From positions 1 to 10,083 of the forward strand of contig SLKL01000293.1 of the NCBI GenBank assembly GCA_007134625.1: a stretch of 10,083 nucleotides of DNA. Direction: 5' to 3'. This stretch comes from Saprospiraceae bacterium (lineage in GTDB: Bacteria; Bacteroidota; Bacteroidia; Chitinophagales; Saprospiraceae). Numbering within the stretch: position 1 is the first letter of the stretch; each line of letters begins with the position of its first letter. Positions 1 through 7,102 of this stretch are shown in pieces. The notes beneath the pieces are model-generated. The model saw only the letters and a list, made by a program, of their open reading frames with translations, did not search any database and was not told the DNA's origin. The position numbers and the translations under genes were made by a program.

Positions 1-1898
1 CTCCGACTATAGATAAAAATGTGGATGATTTGACCGGAGAGATCAATCTAGGGAATGAAGTAGTTAATCCGTTGACTCAAATTCGTAATACTTACAATGA
101 ATCTACCACTAACAGACTTAGCGGTACTTTCCAATTGAGATACGATTATGCTCCAAACCTTGATATTCAGGCGAGAATAGGTTTCAATACTTCCAATACG
201 CAGAATCGCGATTTCTTCCCTGTTTTCAACTATGGACCGGGTAAAGTTTTCAACCGATTAGAGGATAACCAGGTATCGCTAGCCAAAATTAACGACAATG
301 ATTACACTTTTGACTTATTCAATACCTATCGAAATATCATAAACGACAGACACGATATCATTTTTACTGTTGGTATGACAGTATTCCAACAGGAGGGTTC
401 AGGCTTGTTTGGCACTTCAACAGGAGTTCCGGCAAATTCATTTGATTTCGCAGATTTAAGTGTAACTACCGGCTCGGGAGATAACTTAACTGCCAGTTCA
501 TATGCTTATGATGTAAGGCGTCTATCTTACTTTGGTCGTTTACAATACGTTTTAGATGACAGATATTTAATTACCGGTATCTTAAGAAGAGATGCTTCTA
601 CACGTTTCGGACCTAATAATCGAGTAGGTTATTTCCCTGCCTTGAGTTTGGGATGGGTAATGTCAGAGGAAGATTGGTTTCCAAGATTGGATTATCTGGA
701 TTTCTTTAAATTCAGAGGAAGTTATGGTGTTATGGGTAATGACCGTATCCCTGATTTTCTTTACTTATCTCTTCTTACGGGTCAAGCTACCTATGTATCA
801 GGTGATGATGGAAGTCTGATTAACGGTATTGCAATAGGTCCTCTTTCTAATCCCAATGTAAAATGGGAGGAATCAAGAAAATTAGACATCGGATTTGATA
901 TCAGATTCTTAAGAAATAAATTTAATCTGGTTGTTGATTACTACATCAACGACACAGAAAATCTGTTGGTTGCAGGTATTCCAATTTCAGGAATTTTGGG
1001 AACAGCTGCACCGGGTTCTTCCAGTCCGACAATTAATGCGGGTAGTGTTAGGAATCAGGGTTTTGAAATGGAATTTACTTATCAGGAAACCCTTTCTGAA
1101 AACTTAAATATTAATCTCGGTCTGAATTTCAGTACGATAAAGAATGAAGTTACTGCAATAGAAGGAAGAGATGTACTGGAGGGAGGACAATTTGGGGTTG
1201 GTAATCTTGCTCCTTCGAGAATGGAAGTGGGTCAGCCAATTGGTTATTTTTATGGCTACCTAACAGATGGTATTTTCCAGAATATGGATGAGGTCAATGC
1301 TCACGCTTCGCAATTGCCTTTAGGTGCTCGTGCACAGCCGGGAGATATCAGATATGTCGATGTGAATGGCGATGGTGTAATTGATGAAAATGACAGAGTG
1401 TATCTTGGAGACCCCATCCCGGATTTCACTTTTGGATTTAATGTTGGATTACAGAGAAATAACTGGGATCTTTCTGCATATGTATTCGGTTCTGTTGGCA
1501 ATGATATTGTAAGAAACTTTGAGAGAGCTCAGGACAACGTCAATAAAATGAGTTACCGTTTAGACAGATGGACCGGAGAGGGAACTAGTAATAATGTACC
1601 ACGTGCGACTGTAGCACCTACCGCAAATAATGTATTCTCAGACTTTTTCATTGAGGACGGTTCTTTTGTGAGAATACAGACCATATCATTGGGATATAAT
1701 TTCGAAAATGATTTAATCAGCAGAATCGGCTTGAGTCAACTTAGAGTTTATGCAAAAGTGGACAATGTTTTCACCTTTACTGAATATTCAGGTTACGATC
1801 CTACTGCCTCAACCGGAGTACCCATCGGTGGAGGAATTGACTTCGGATTTTATCCCATACCAAGAGTCTATATGTTAGGTCTTAATGCTCAGTTTTAA
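1..1898 (+). CDS. SusC-like TonB-dependent outer-membrane glycan transporter, C-terminal part (5' end cut by window)
   Basis: Outer-membrane beta-barrel that imports oligosaccharides with energy from TonB, with the SusD-like protein encoded next acting as its lid. The frame is open to the left edge, so the GTG at 21 is an internal codon and not a start. About 631 residues are visible of a family usually near 1,000; the signal peptide, any carboxypeptidase-like domain and the plug lie upstream. Visible SusC-type barrel features are the YFGRLQYVLDDRYLITG strand pair, the stretch FPALSLGWVMSEEDWF, the FRGSYGVMGND motif, NPNVKWEESRKLDIGFD, and a C-terminus ending in the aromatic residue F typical of outer-membrane barrels. 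A calcium-loop-like segment, DVNGDGVIDENDR (bases 1359-1397), precedes the GDPIPDFTFGFN strand, as is common in this family. The stop is followed 22 bases later by susD. Family call is firm; the glucan substrate is inferred from the neighbours. Confidence 0.95.
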   Translation, partial: PTIDKNVDDLTGEINLGNEVVNPLTQIRNTYNESTTNRLSGTFQLRYDYAPNLDIQARIGFNTSNTQNRDFFPVFNYGPGKVFNRLEDNQVSLAKINDNDYTFDLFNTYRNIINDRHDIIFTVGMTVFQQEGSGLFGTSTGVPANSFDFADLSVTTGSGDNLTASSYAYDVRRLSYFGRLQYVLDDRYLITGILRRDASTRFGPNNRVGYFPALSLGWVMSEEDWFPRLDYLDFFKFRGSYGVMGNDRIPDFLYLSLLTGQATYVSGDDGSLINGIAIGPLSNPNVKWEESRKLDIGFDIRFLRNKFNLVVDYYINDTENLLVAGIPISGILGTAAPGSSSPTINAGSVRNQGFEMEFTYQETLSENLNINLGLNFSTIKNEVTAIEGRDVLEGGQFGVGNLAPSRMEVGQPIGYFYGYLTDGIFQNMDEVNAHASQLPLGARAQPGDIRYVDVNGDGVIDENDRVYLGDPIPDFTFGFNVGLQRNNWDLSAYVFGSVGNDIVRNFERAQDNVNKMSYRLDRWTGEGTSNNVPRATVAPTANNVFSDFFIEDGSFVRIQTISLGYNFENDLISRIGLSQLRVYAKVDNVFTFTEYSGYDPTASTGVPIGGGIDFGFYPIPRVYMLGLNAQF

Positions 1899-1920
1899 TC
1901 ACCACCAATAAAAATCAATT

Positions 1921-3399
1921 ATGAAAAATATATATTTATTTCTATTTGTTGTTCTTTTCGCTACTGCATGTAGCGATGATTATGTGGACGTGACACCACC
2001 ATTTGCTGTCAATTCAGAAACTTTTTTCGAAAGTCCTGAAGAATATGATCTCGCTTTGGTCGGTGCATACGATTTGCTTTCAGCTACGTATGTCAATGTA
2101 TTGATGGGTGAAATTGCATCTGATAATGTGAATGCAGGAGGGGAAAGCCCAACCGATGTAATTGGTTGGCAGCAGATTGACAGAATGATTCATACCCCGG
2201 TAAACTCTAATATCCATGACCTTTGGAACTTCAATTTCGCAGGAGTGCAAAGAGCTGCATGGATTATTGAAAACGAGGGTAACATTGATTTTGAAGGTAA
2301 AGATCAGATAATAGGTGAGGCTCGCTTCCTTCGGGCATATTTTAATTTTGAATTGCTTAAGTGGTTTGGTCCGATTCCAATAAAGCCTGAAGGTCAGTTT
2401 GAATTAGGAGATGAATTGGTAATCCCCCGCTCCCCGGTTGAAGAAGTTTACGATTATATTGTGTCTGACCTTACAACAGCTATAGAAAATATGGCTCCTA
2501 CTTCCGTACAAACCGGAAGAGCAAATCAGATGTCCGCAAGAGCACTTTTGGGTAAGGTCTATTTGTATCGTGAAAGATTTGCTGAATCAGCAGAGCAGTT
2601 GAATGAAGTAATTAATTCGGGCATGTTCCATCTTTACGGAACTCAGGGAGATGAGCGATACGAGGATTTATTTGAATTTATCGCAGAGAACAGCGGTGAG
2701 TCTGTATTTGAGGTACAGTACACGGGTGTTCAGGGAGCCGGATTTGATTGTTTGCAGTGCAGTAAGGGTAATGTAATGGTAGGCTTCAGCGGAGTAAGAG
2801 GATATGTTGGACCGGTTTTTGAATCCGGTTTCGGTTTTGGATTACCTCGTGAATCTGTTTTCAACGCTTTTTCCGAGGGGGATTTGAGAAGAGATGTCAG
2901 TATTTTAGATATTGAAGCCTGGGCTGCTGAAACGGGAGCTTCTTTTTCAATTGGCAATCAGGATCCTGAAACAGGACATACAGGTTATTACAATAGAAAA
3001 TATATTCCCAGAATAAACAATAACCTGCCGGATGCCAATCTTACTCAACCCAATAATTACAGGGCTATTCGTTACGCAGACGTACTGCTAATGGCTGCTG
3101 AGGCTTTAAACAGAGGTGGAATTGATGACGAATTGGCGAGATCTTATGTCAATGAAGTGAGAAACAGAGCGGGATTGGACGATACTCAAGCGAGTGGACA
3201 AAACCTTTTAGATGTGATAATAAATGAGAGAAGATTGGAACTTGTAGGAGAGGGGCATAGATTTTTTGACTTGGTCAGATGGGGTATAGCAGAAGACTTC
3301 ATTGAAGGTTTTTCCACTCCAAAAAATAATTACTTCCCGATTCCATTTGAAGAAATTGGGTTTTCACAAGGCAATTGGACACAAAATCCCGGATATTAA
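1921..3399 (+). CDS. SusD/RagB-like outer-membrane glycan-binding lipoprotein
   Basis: Surface lipoprotein that caps the SusC barrel and delivers glycan to it. The start ATG is followed by a hydrophobic signal and a lipobox ending at C17 (TACSDD); the acidic residues after the cysteine resemble the Bacteroidota surface-export signal. Length, 492 residues, is normal for the family. The N-terminal half carries the TPR-like SusD helices, including EARFLRAYFNFELLKWFGPIPI (about 133-154) and the RANQMSARALLGKVYLYR helix (about 200-217). The C-terminal half has the RagB/SusD signature: NYRAIRYADVLLMAAEALN (379-397), ERRLELVGEGHRFFDLVRWG (436-455) and the closing YFPIP...NPGY. A CxxC pair (C277, C280) sits in a Gly-rich loop near the middle, which is unusual for a SusD. 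It lies 22 bases after susC and 12 bases before the next gene, so cotranscription is likely. Glucan specificity is inferred from context only. Confidence 0.96.
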   Translation: MKNIYLFLFVVLFATACSDDYVDVTPPFAVNSETFFESPEEYDLALVGAYDLLSATYVNVLMGEIASDNVNAGGESPTDVIGWQQIDRMIHTPVNSNIHDLWNFNFAGVQRAAWIIENEGNIDFEGKDQIIGEARFLRAYFNFELLKWFGPIPIKPEGQFELGDELVIPRSPVEEVYDYIVSDLTTAIENMAPTSVQTGRANQMSARALLGKVYLYRERFAESAEQLNEVINSGMFHLYGTQGDERYEDLFEFIAENSGESVFEVQYTGVQGAGFDCLQCSKGNVMVGFSGVRGYVGPVFESGFGFGLPRESVFNAFSEGDLRRDVSILDIEAWAAETGASFSIGNQDPETGHTGYYNRKYIPRINNNLPDANLTQPNNYRAIRYADVLLMAAEALNRGGIDDELARSYVNEVRNRAGLDDTQASGQNLLDVIINERRLELVGEGHRFFDLVRWGIAEDFIEGFSTPKNNYFPIPFEEIGFSQGNWTQNPGY

Positions 3400-3411
3400 A
3401 AAATATAGATC

Positions 3412-5436
3412 ATGAGATATATCAATAAACTTTTCTTTTTACTGATTCTTGGACTGCTTTTTTCCTCTTGCGAAAGAGATGAACTGACCGAGGTTCAGGC
3501 AGGGCTCCCAATGAATGTTGATGCAGAGCTTATTTTAAAACAGGATAATTCAGGTGATTTGACCATTATTCCCAAAGCAGAGGGGGCTAATCACTTTATC
3601 ATCAATTTTGGAGATGGCAGTGAACTATCTGATCCGATACCTGCCGGCGGTAAGGTAACGCACAGGTACACTGAAGGTGAATATACCATAACTATTACTG
3701 CTAGGAATATTGCCGGGGGTGAAGCCTCAGCAACAAAGACAGTCAATATTTCATTTGATCCTCCGGAAAATCTCGATTTTACTATTACACGAGAGGCAGG
3801 AAATCCGTTGGGTGTTATAGTGACACCTACTGCTGATAAAGCCATAGGTTTTGAAGTGGATTTTGGCGAGTCTGATGAGGAAGAGCCTGTATTTATTTTA
3901 GTCGGAGAATCCGCACAGTACTCCTATTCAGATATAGGAACTTATACCATTACAGTGACTGCATTAAGCGGTGGTGAGGCCACTATTTCTCTATCGAAAG
4001 ATGTGGATATAACTGACCCATTGGTGCTACCCATTGATTTTGAATCTCCAACAGTCAATTATGCATTCAATAATTTTGGAGGTGGTGAAGGTGATGGAGT
4101 TCCTATTGTGGATAATCCGAACCCCAATGATGTAAACTCCAGCCCCAATGTTGGCTCTTACACAAAAGTCGAAGGCTCTGAAGATTGGGCAGGTACATCT
4201 GTATTATTAGATGAAGAAATAGACTTTTCGTCAACTCGTGCAATCGCAATGGATGTGTATTCTCCACAAGCAGGAATACCCATTTTATTTAAGGTAGAGC
4301 AGGAAGGTAATCCTGATGTTTTTGCAGAATTGGTTCAAAATACCACAGTAGCAAACGAATGGGAAACATTGACTTTTAACCTTGTTGATGTAGATCCCGA
4401 TCAAAGCTATTCAATAATAGCTATCTTTTTCAATTGGGAAACTTCGGGAACCGGCGAGACCTATTATTTTGATAACATCAGACTTACTAACCCTGTTGAG
4501 TTAGGCTTGCCATTGGATTTTGAATCAGGACCTACAGCATATTCCTTTACAGAGTTTGGTGGGTCACCTGTTAGTGTCATTTCTAATCCCGATCCCTCGG
4601 GAATTAATACGTCCGCAAATGTTGCAGAGTTAACTAAAGCCCCTGCTTCAGAAACTTGGGCAGGAGCATTTATTGATTTAGATAATCCTGTTGATTTAGG
4701 CATAAGCTCAACCCTTACTTTAAAAGTTTGGTCACCGGAGGCGGGTATTCCCGTTCTTATAAAATTAGAAAATCCTGAAACCGGAGCTGAAGTAGAGGTA
4801 CAGACCCAAGTGCCTGTAGCAGAAGAATGGGTAGAAATTGAATTTGACTTCTCCGAGGGTTCACTCTCTGAAGAATGGACGCGGGTGGTGTTCTTCTTCA
4901 ATTTTGGTACATCGGGCATGGGTGAACGCTACTATTTTGATGACCTTGATTATGGTGGAGATACCGGTCCGGAATCTATTAGATTGCCATTAACCTTCGA
5001 AGGTAACCTGGATTATGTTTTTACTGACTTTGGAGGTGCAGAAACAGAAGTAGTTAATAATCCTGACCCTTCAGGAATAAATACATCAAATCGAGTAGCT
5101 CAATTATTCAAATCACAGGGCTCAGAAGTTTGGGCAGGGTCTTTTATTGACCTGGATGAAGCTATAGATTTCAGTTCAAGTCAAACCATCAGTATGAAAG
5201 TTTGGTCACCCGTAGCCGGAGCTACCGTTTTACTAAAGTTAGAAACGACTTTTTCTGCTTATGAAATAGAGATTCCTGCCACAGTGGAAGTTGCAGGAGA
5301 ATGGACTGAAATTACCTATGACTTTTCAGCAGTAGATCAATCCGAAAGCATGAATCGCGTAGTGGTGTTCATGGATTTTGGTAATCCCGGAGGTGACGAC
5401 ACCTTCTTTTTCGATGATATTCAACTAATAAACTAA
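3412..5436 (+). CDS. Multimodular surface glycan-binding lipoprotein: two PKD-like domains and three tandem CBM-like repeats
   Basis: No catalytic motif is visible; the layout and position right after susD match a SusE/F-type surface glycan-binding protein. The signal peptide ends at C20 (LLFSSC), followed by ERDE, an acidic surface-export-like tail. Residues about 34-115 form a PKD domain (INFGDGS at 64-70, then the HRYTEGEYTITITARN strand). Residues about 117-200 form a second, weaker PKD-like domain (VDFGES at 149-154, YSDIGTYTITVTA). Three homologous ~150-residue units follow at 206-358, 366-512 and 525-672, each running from LP-(I/L)-(D/T)-FE to a closing aromatic-F-D-(N/D) motif. Each unit has a conserved WAG tryptophan (W259, W416, W574). 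The repeats look like beta-sandwich carbohydrate-binding modules; which CAZy family, if any, cannot be settled here. The role in holding beta-1,3-glucan is inferred from the GH16 gene that starts five bases after its stop. Confidence 0.85.
   Translation: MRYINKLFFLLILGLLFSSCERDELTEVQAGLPMNVDAELILKQDNSGDLTIIPKAEGANHFIINFGDGSELSDPIPAGGKVTHRYTEGEYTITITARNIAGGEASATKTVNISFDPPENLDFTITREAGNPLGVIVTPTADKAIGFEVDFGESDEEEPVFILVGESAQYSYSDIGTYTITVTALSGGEATISLSKDVDITDPLVLPIDFESPTVNYAFNNFGGGEGDGVPIVDNPNPNDVNSSPNVGSYTKVEGSEDWAGTSVLLDEEIDFSSTRAIAMDVYSPQAGIPILFKVEQEGNPDVFAELVQNTTVANEWETLTFNLVDVDPDQSYSIIAIFFNWETSGTGETYYFDNIRLTNPVELGLPLDFESGPTAYSFTEFGGSPVSVISNPDPSGINTSANVAELTKAPASETWAGAFIDLDNPVDLGISSTLTLKVWSPEAGIPVLIKLENPETGAEVEVQTQVPVAEEWVEIEFDFSEGSLSEEWTRVVFFFNFGTSGMGERYYFDDLDYGGDTGPESIRLPLTFEGNLDYVFTDFGGAETEVVNNPDPSGINTSNRVAQLFKSQGSEVWAGSFIDLDEAIDFSSSQTISMKVWSPVAGATVLLKLETTFSAYEIEIPATVEVAGEWTEITYDFSAVDQSESMNRVVVFMDFGNPGGDDTFFFDDIQLIN
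4027..5427 (+). repeat. Three tandem protein-level repeats encoding CBM-like modules
   Basis: Units occupy 4027-4485, 4507-4947 and 4984-5427. Shared landmarks in order are LPxxFE, FGG, NPDPSGINTS (units 2 and 3; NPNPNDVNSS in unit 1), a WAG motif, a DL(D/G) or DFSS strand, WSPxAG (YSPQAG in unit 1), EW followed by an F-(N/D)-(L/F) strand, FF-N-F/W-x-(T/N) and a closing FFD/YFD. Units 2 and 3 look most alike, so unit 1 probably diverged earlier. At base level the units differ at many synonymous sites, so this is an old duplication rather than a recent one. Confidence 0.9.
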
Positions 5437-5441
5437 AGAAA

Positions 5442-7055
5442 ATGAGACATACATATATTTTATTCTTAGCAGTATTTTTCATCATTGGTTGTCAGGATGA
5501 TGATGCGCAATTTGGTGATCTTGTCGCTCCTACTAATCTTCAGATTTCAGTAGAAATTGAAAATGCAACTGAAGATCAGCCTTTTGGTGATGGAAGTGGT
5601 AGAGTCCATTTTACTGCCACAGCCAACAATGCCATCAGTTACAAGTTTGATTTTGGAGATAACATCACCCGCGTTGTACCCGGCGGCTCTACAACTTATA
5701 CTTATACCACCGTTGGTGTTAATGATTATCTGGTGACTGTTACTGCTTCCGGTACGGGAGGAATTACTACTACTGAAACCAAAACCATTACAGTTTTAAG
5801 TGAATTCGAAGATCCGACTACTCTGGCTCTTTTAACCGGAGGAGAATCTAAAACCTGGTTTGTTGCCGCTAATGAAACAGGTCATCTCGGTGTAGGTCCT
5901 TTGGATACCTATGGCCCTGATTTCTTTGCTGCTGCTCCAAATCAATTGGCACCGTGTTTTTATGATGATGAAATTACTTTTGCTTTAGATGCAAATGGTA
6001 GCTTAACATTCACTCACAACAATATGGGAGAGTCTTTTTTCAATGTAGAATTTCTCAGCGTTGGTGGTGGCGGTGGTGACTCTGATGCATGTCTTCCATT
6101 TGATACTGAAGGTACGAGGTTTGTTAGTCTCGCGGCATCCTCTTTCGATACTCCTGAGGATTTGACAACGGGAACGCAGTTTACTATTGCCAATGAAGGC
6201 TTTATGAGTTATTATATCAATACAAGTACATACGAGATACTGGAAATAACTGAAGACTTTATGCACATAAGAGCTATCTCAGGATCGACAGGCAATCCAT
6301 TGGCATGGTATTTTAAATTTACTACGGACCCAGGTGAGGAACCCGGAGGTGAATTGGAGTCTGAGTTTAATGAACTGATATGGGCTGAGGAATTTGATGT
6401 GGACGGTCCACCAAATCCCGATGTCTGGAATATTGAAATAGGAAATGGTGTCAATGGCTGGGGTAATTTTGAATTACAGTATTACACTGATCAGAATGCA
6501 ATAGTGTCAGACGGAACGCTGAAAATTGATTTAATTGCTGAACCTACAAATGGTTTCAACTACTCCTCAGCGAGAATAAATACACTGGATAAATTTGATT
6601 TTCTATACGGTCGGATTGACATCAGCGCTAAACTACCCGAAGGTGCAGGTACATGGCCTGCGCTCTGGATGATGGGCATTAACTTCCCTACTGCCGGTTG
6701 GCCTTTCTGTGGTGAAATTGATATTATGGAGCACAGGGGGAATCAACAGGACGTCATTCATGGCTCCTTGCATTTTCCCGGTAATTCCGGTGGGGATGCT
6801 GTAACTCAGACAACTGAAGTACCCGGTGTTTCAGACAACTTTAATCTATATACAGTGGAGTGGACAGCCGAGCACATCATCTTTGCGGTAAATAATCAAA
6901 TCTATCATGTTTTCCAAAATGATCCGTCTTTACCTTATAATGATCCTTTCTTTATTATTCTCAATGTAGCGATGGGAGGAACATTTGGAGGTGATGTAGA
7001 TCCAAATTTTGAGCAAAGTACAATGGAGGTTGAATATATTAGAGTTTATCAATAA
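5442..7055 (+). CDS. GH16 endo-beta-1,3-glucanase (laminarinase-type) lipoprotein with PKD domain
   Basis: Retaining endo-hydrolase expected to cut beta-1,3-glucan such as laminarin at the cell surface. The signal peptide ends at C17 (FIIGCQDDD), with an acidic tail like that of surface-exposed Bacteroidota lipoproteins. Domains in order: PKD at about 34-117 (FDFGDN at 69-74); an unassigned module at about 123-295; a Gly/Glu-rich linker at about 297-308; and the GH16 catalytic domain from about 310 to the end. The catalytic signature is GEIDIMEH at 424-431, giving nucleophile E425, helper D427 and acid/base E430. The extra Met (ExDxxE spacing) is the laminarinase form rather than the kappa-carrageenase or lichenase form. 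Other GH16 landmarks are WAEEFD (314-319), WPALWMMG (405-412), HGSLHFPG (440-447) and the final MEVEYIRVYQ strand. Subfamily GH16_3 is likely but not proven. It starts five bases after the preceding stop, which implies translational coupling or a shared transcript. Confidence 0.94.
   Translation: MRHTYILFLAVFFIIGCQDDDAQFGDLVAPTNLQISVEIENATEDQPFGDGSGRVHFTATANNAISYKFDFGDNITRVVPGGSTTYTYTTVGVNDYLVTVTASGTGGITTTETKTITVLSEFEDPTTLALLTGGESKTWFVAANETGHLGVGPLDTYGPDFFAAAPNQLAPCFYDDEITFALDANGSLTFTHNNMGESFFNVEFLSVGGGGGDSDACLPFDTEGTRFVSLAASSFDTPEDLTTGTQFTIANEGFMSYYINTSTYEILEITEDFMHIRAISGSTGNPLAWYFKFTTDPGEEPGGELESEFNELIWAEEFDVDGPPNPDVWNIEIGNGVNGWGNFELQYYTDQNAIVSDGTLKIDLIAEPTNGFNYSSARINTLDKFDFLYGRIDISAKLPEGAGTWPALWMMGINFPTAGWPFCGEIDIMEHRGNQQDVIHGSLHFPGNSGGDAVTQTTEVPGVSDNFNLYTVEWTAEHIIFAVNNQIYHVFQNDPSLPYNDPFFIILNVAMGGTFGGDVDPNFEQSTMEVEYIRVYQ
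5808..6326 (+). other. Uncharacterised ~170-residue module between the PKD and GH16 domains
   Basis: Residues about 123-295 of the GH16 protein match neither PKD nor GH16. The segment begins LLTGGESKTWFVA, then has a Gly/Pro-rich stretch (GHLGVGPLDTYGPDFFAAAP), a PCFYDDE motif with C172, a strand-rich middle, a run of Gly (208-212) and C217, and ends in LAWYFKFTTDP before a Gly/Glu linker. The alternating strands and aromatic residues suggest a beta-sandwich accessory domain, perhaps glycan-binding. C172 and C217 could form a disulfide. Function is not known to me; similar segments seem to recur in Bacteroidota PKD-GH16 lipoproteins, but that is from memory. Confidence 0.6.
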
Positions 7056-7102
7056 TTGTTTACTTCATTGCTACATTTAAAGGAAGTTCTAAAAAATTCA
7101 AA

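Noticed and set aside
21..23. GTG as a possible start of the first gene
   Set aside because: The same frame is open through base 3 and the protein here is already mid-barrel of a SusC-like transporter, so the true start is upstream of the window.
4464..4919. Minus-strand open frame of 151 codons
   Set aside because: Antisense to the second CBM-like repeat; Ser/Pro/Thr-rich product typical of a shadow frame.
7056..7079. Promoter-like TTG ... TACATTTA in the 47-base gap before the GH-A gene
   Set aside because: Spacing between the two elements is about 13 bases, shorter than the roughly 17-23 expected for Bacteroidota promoters, and the second box lacks the final G.
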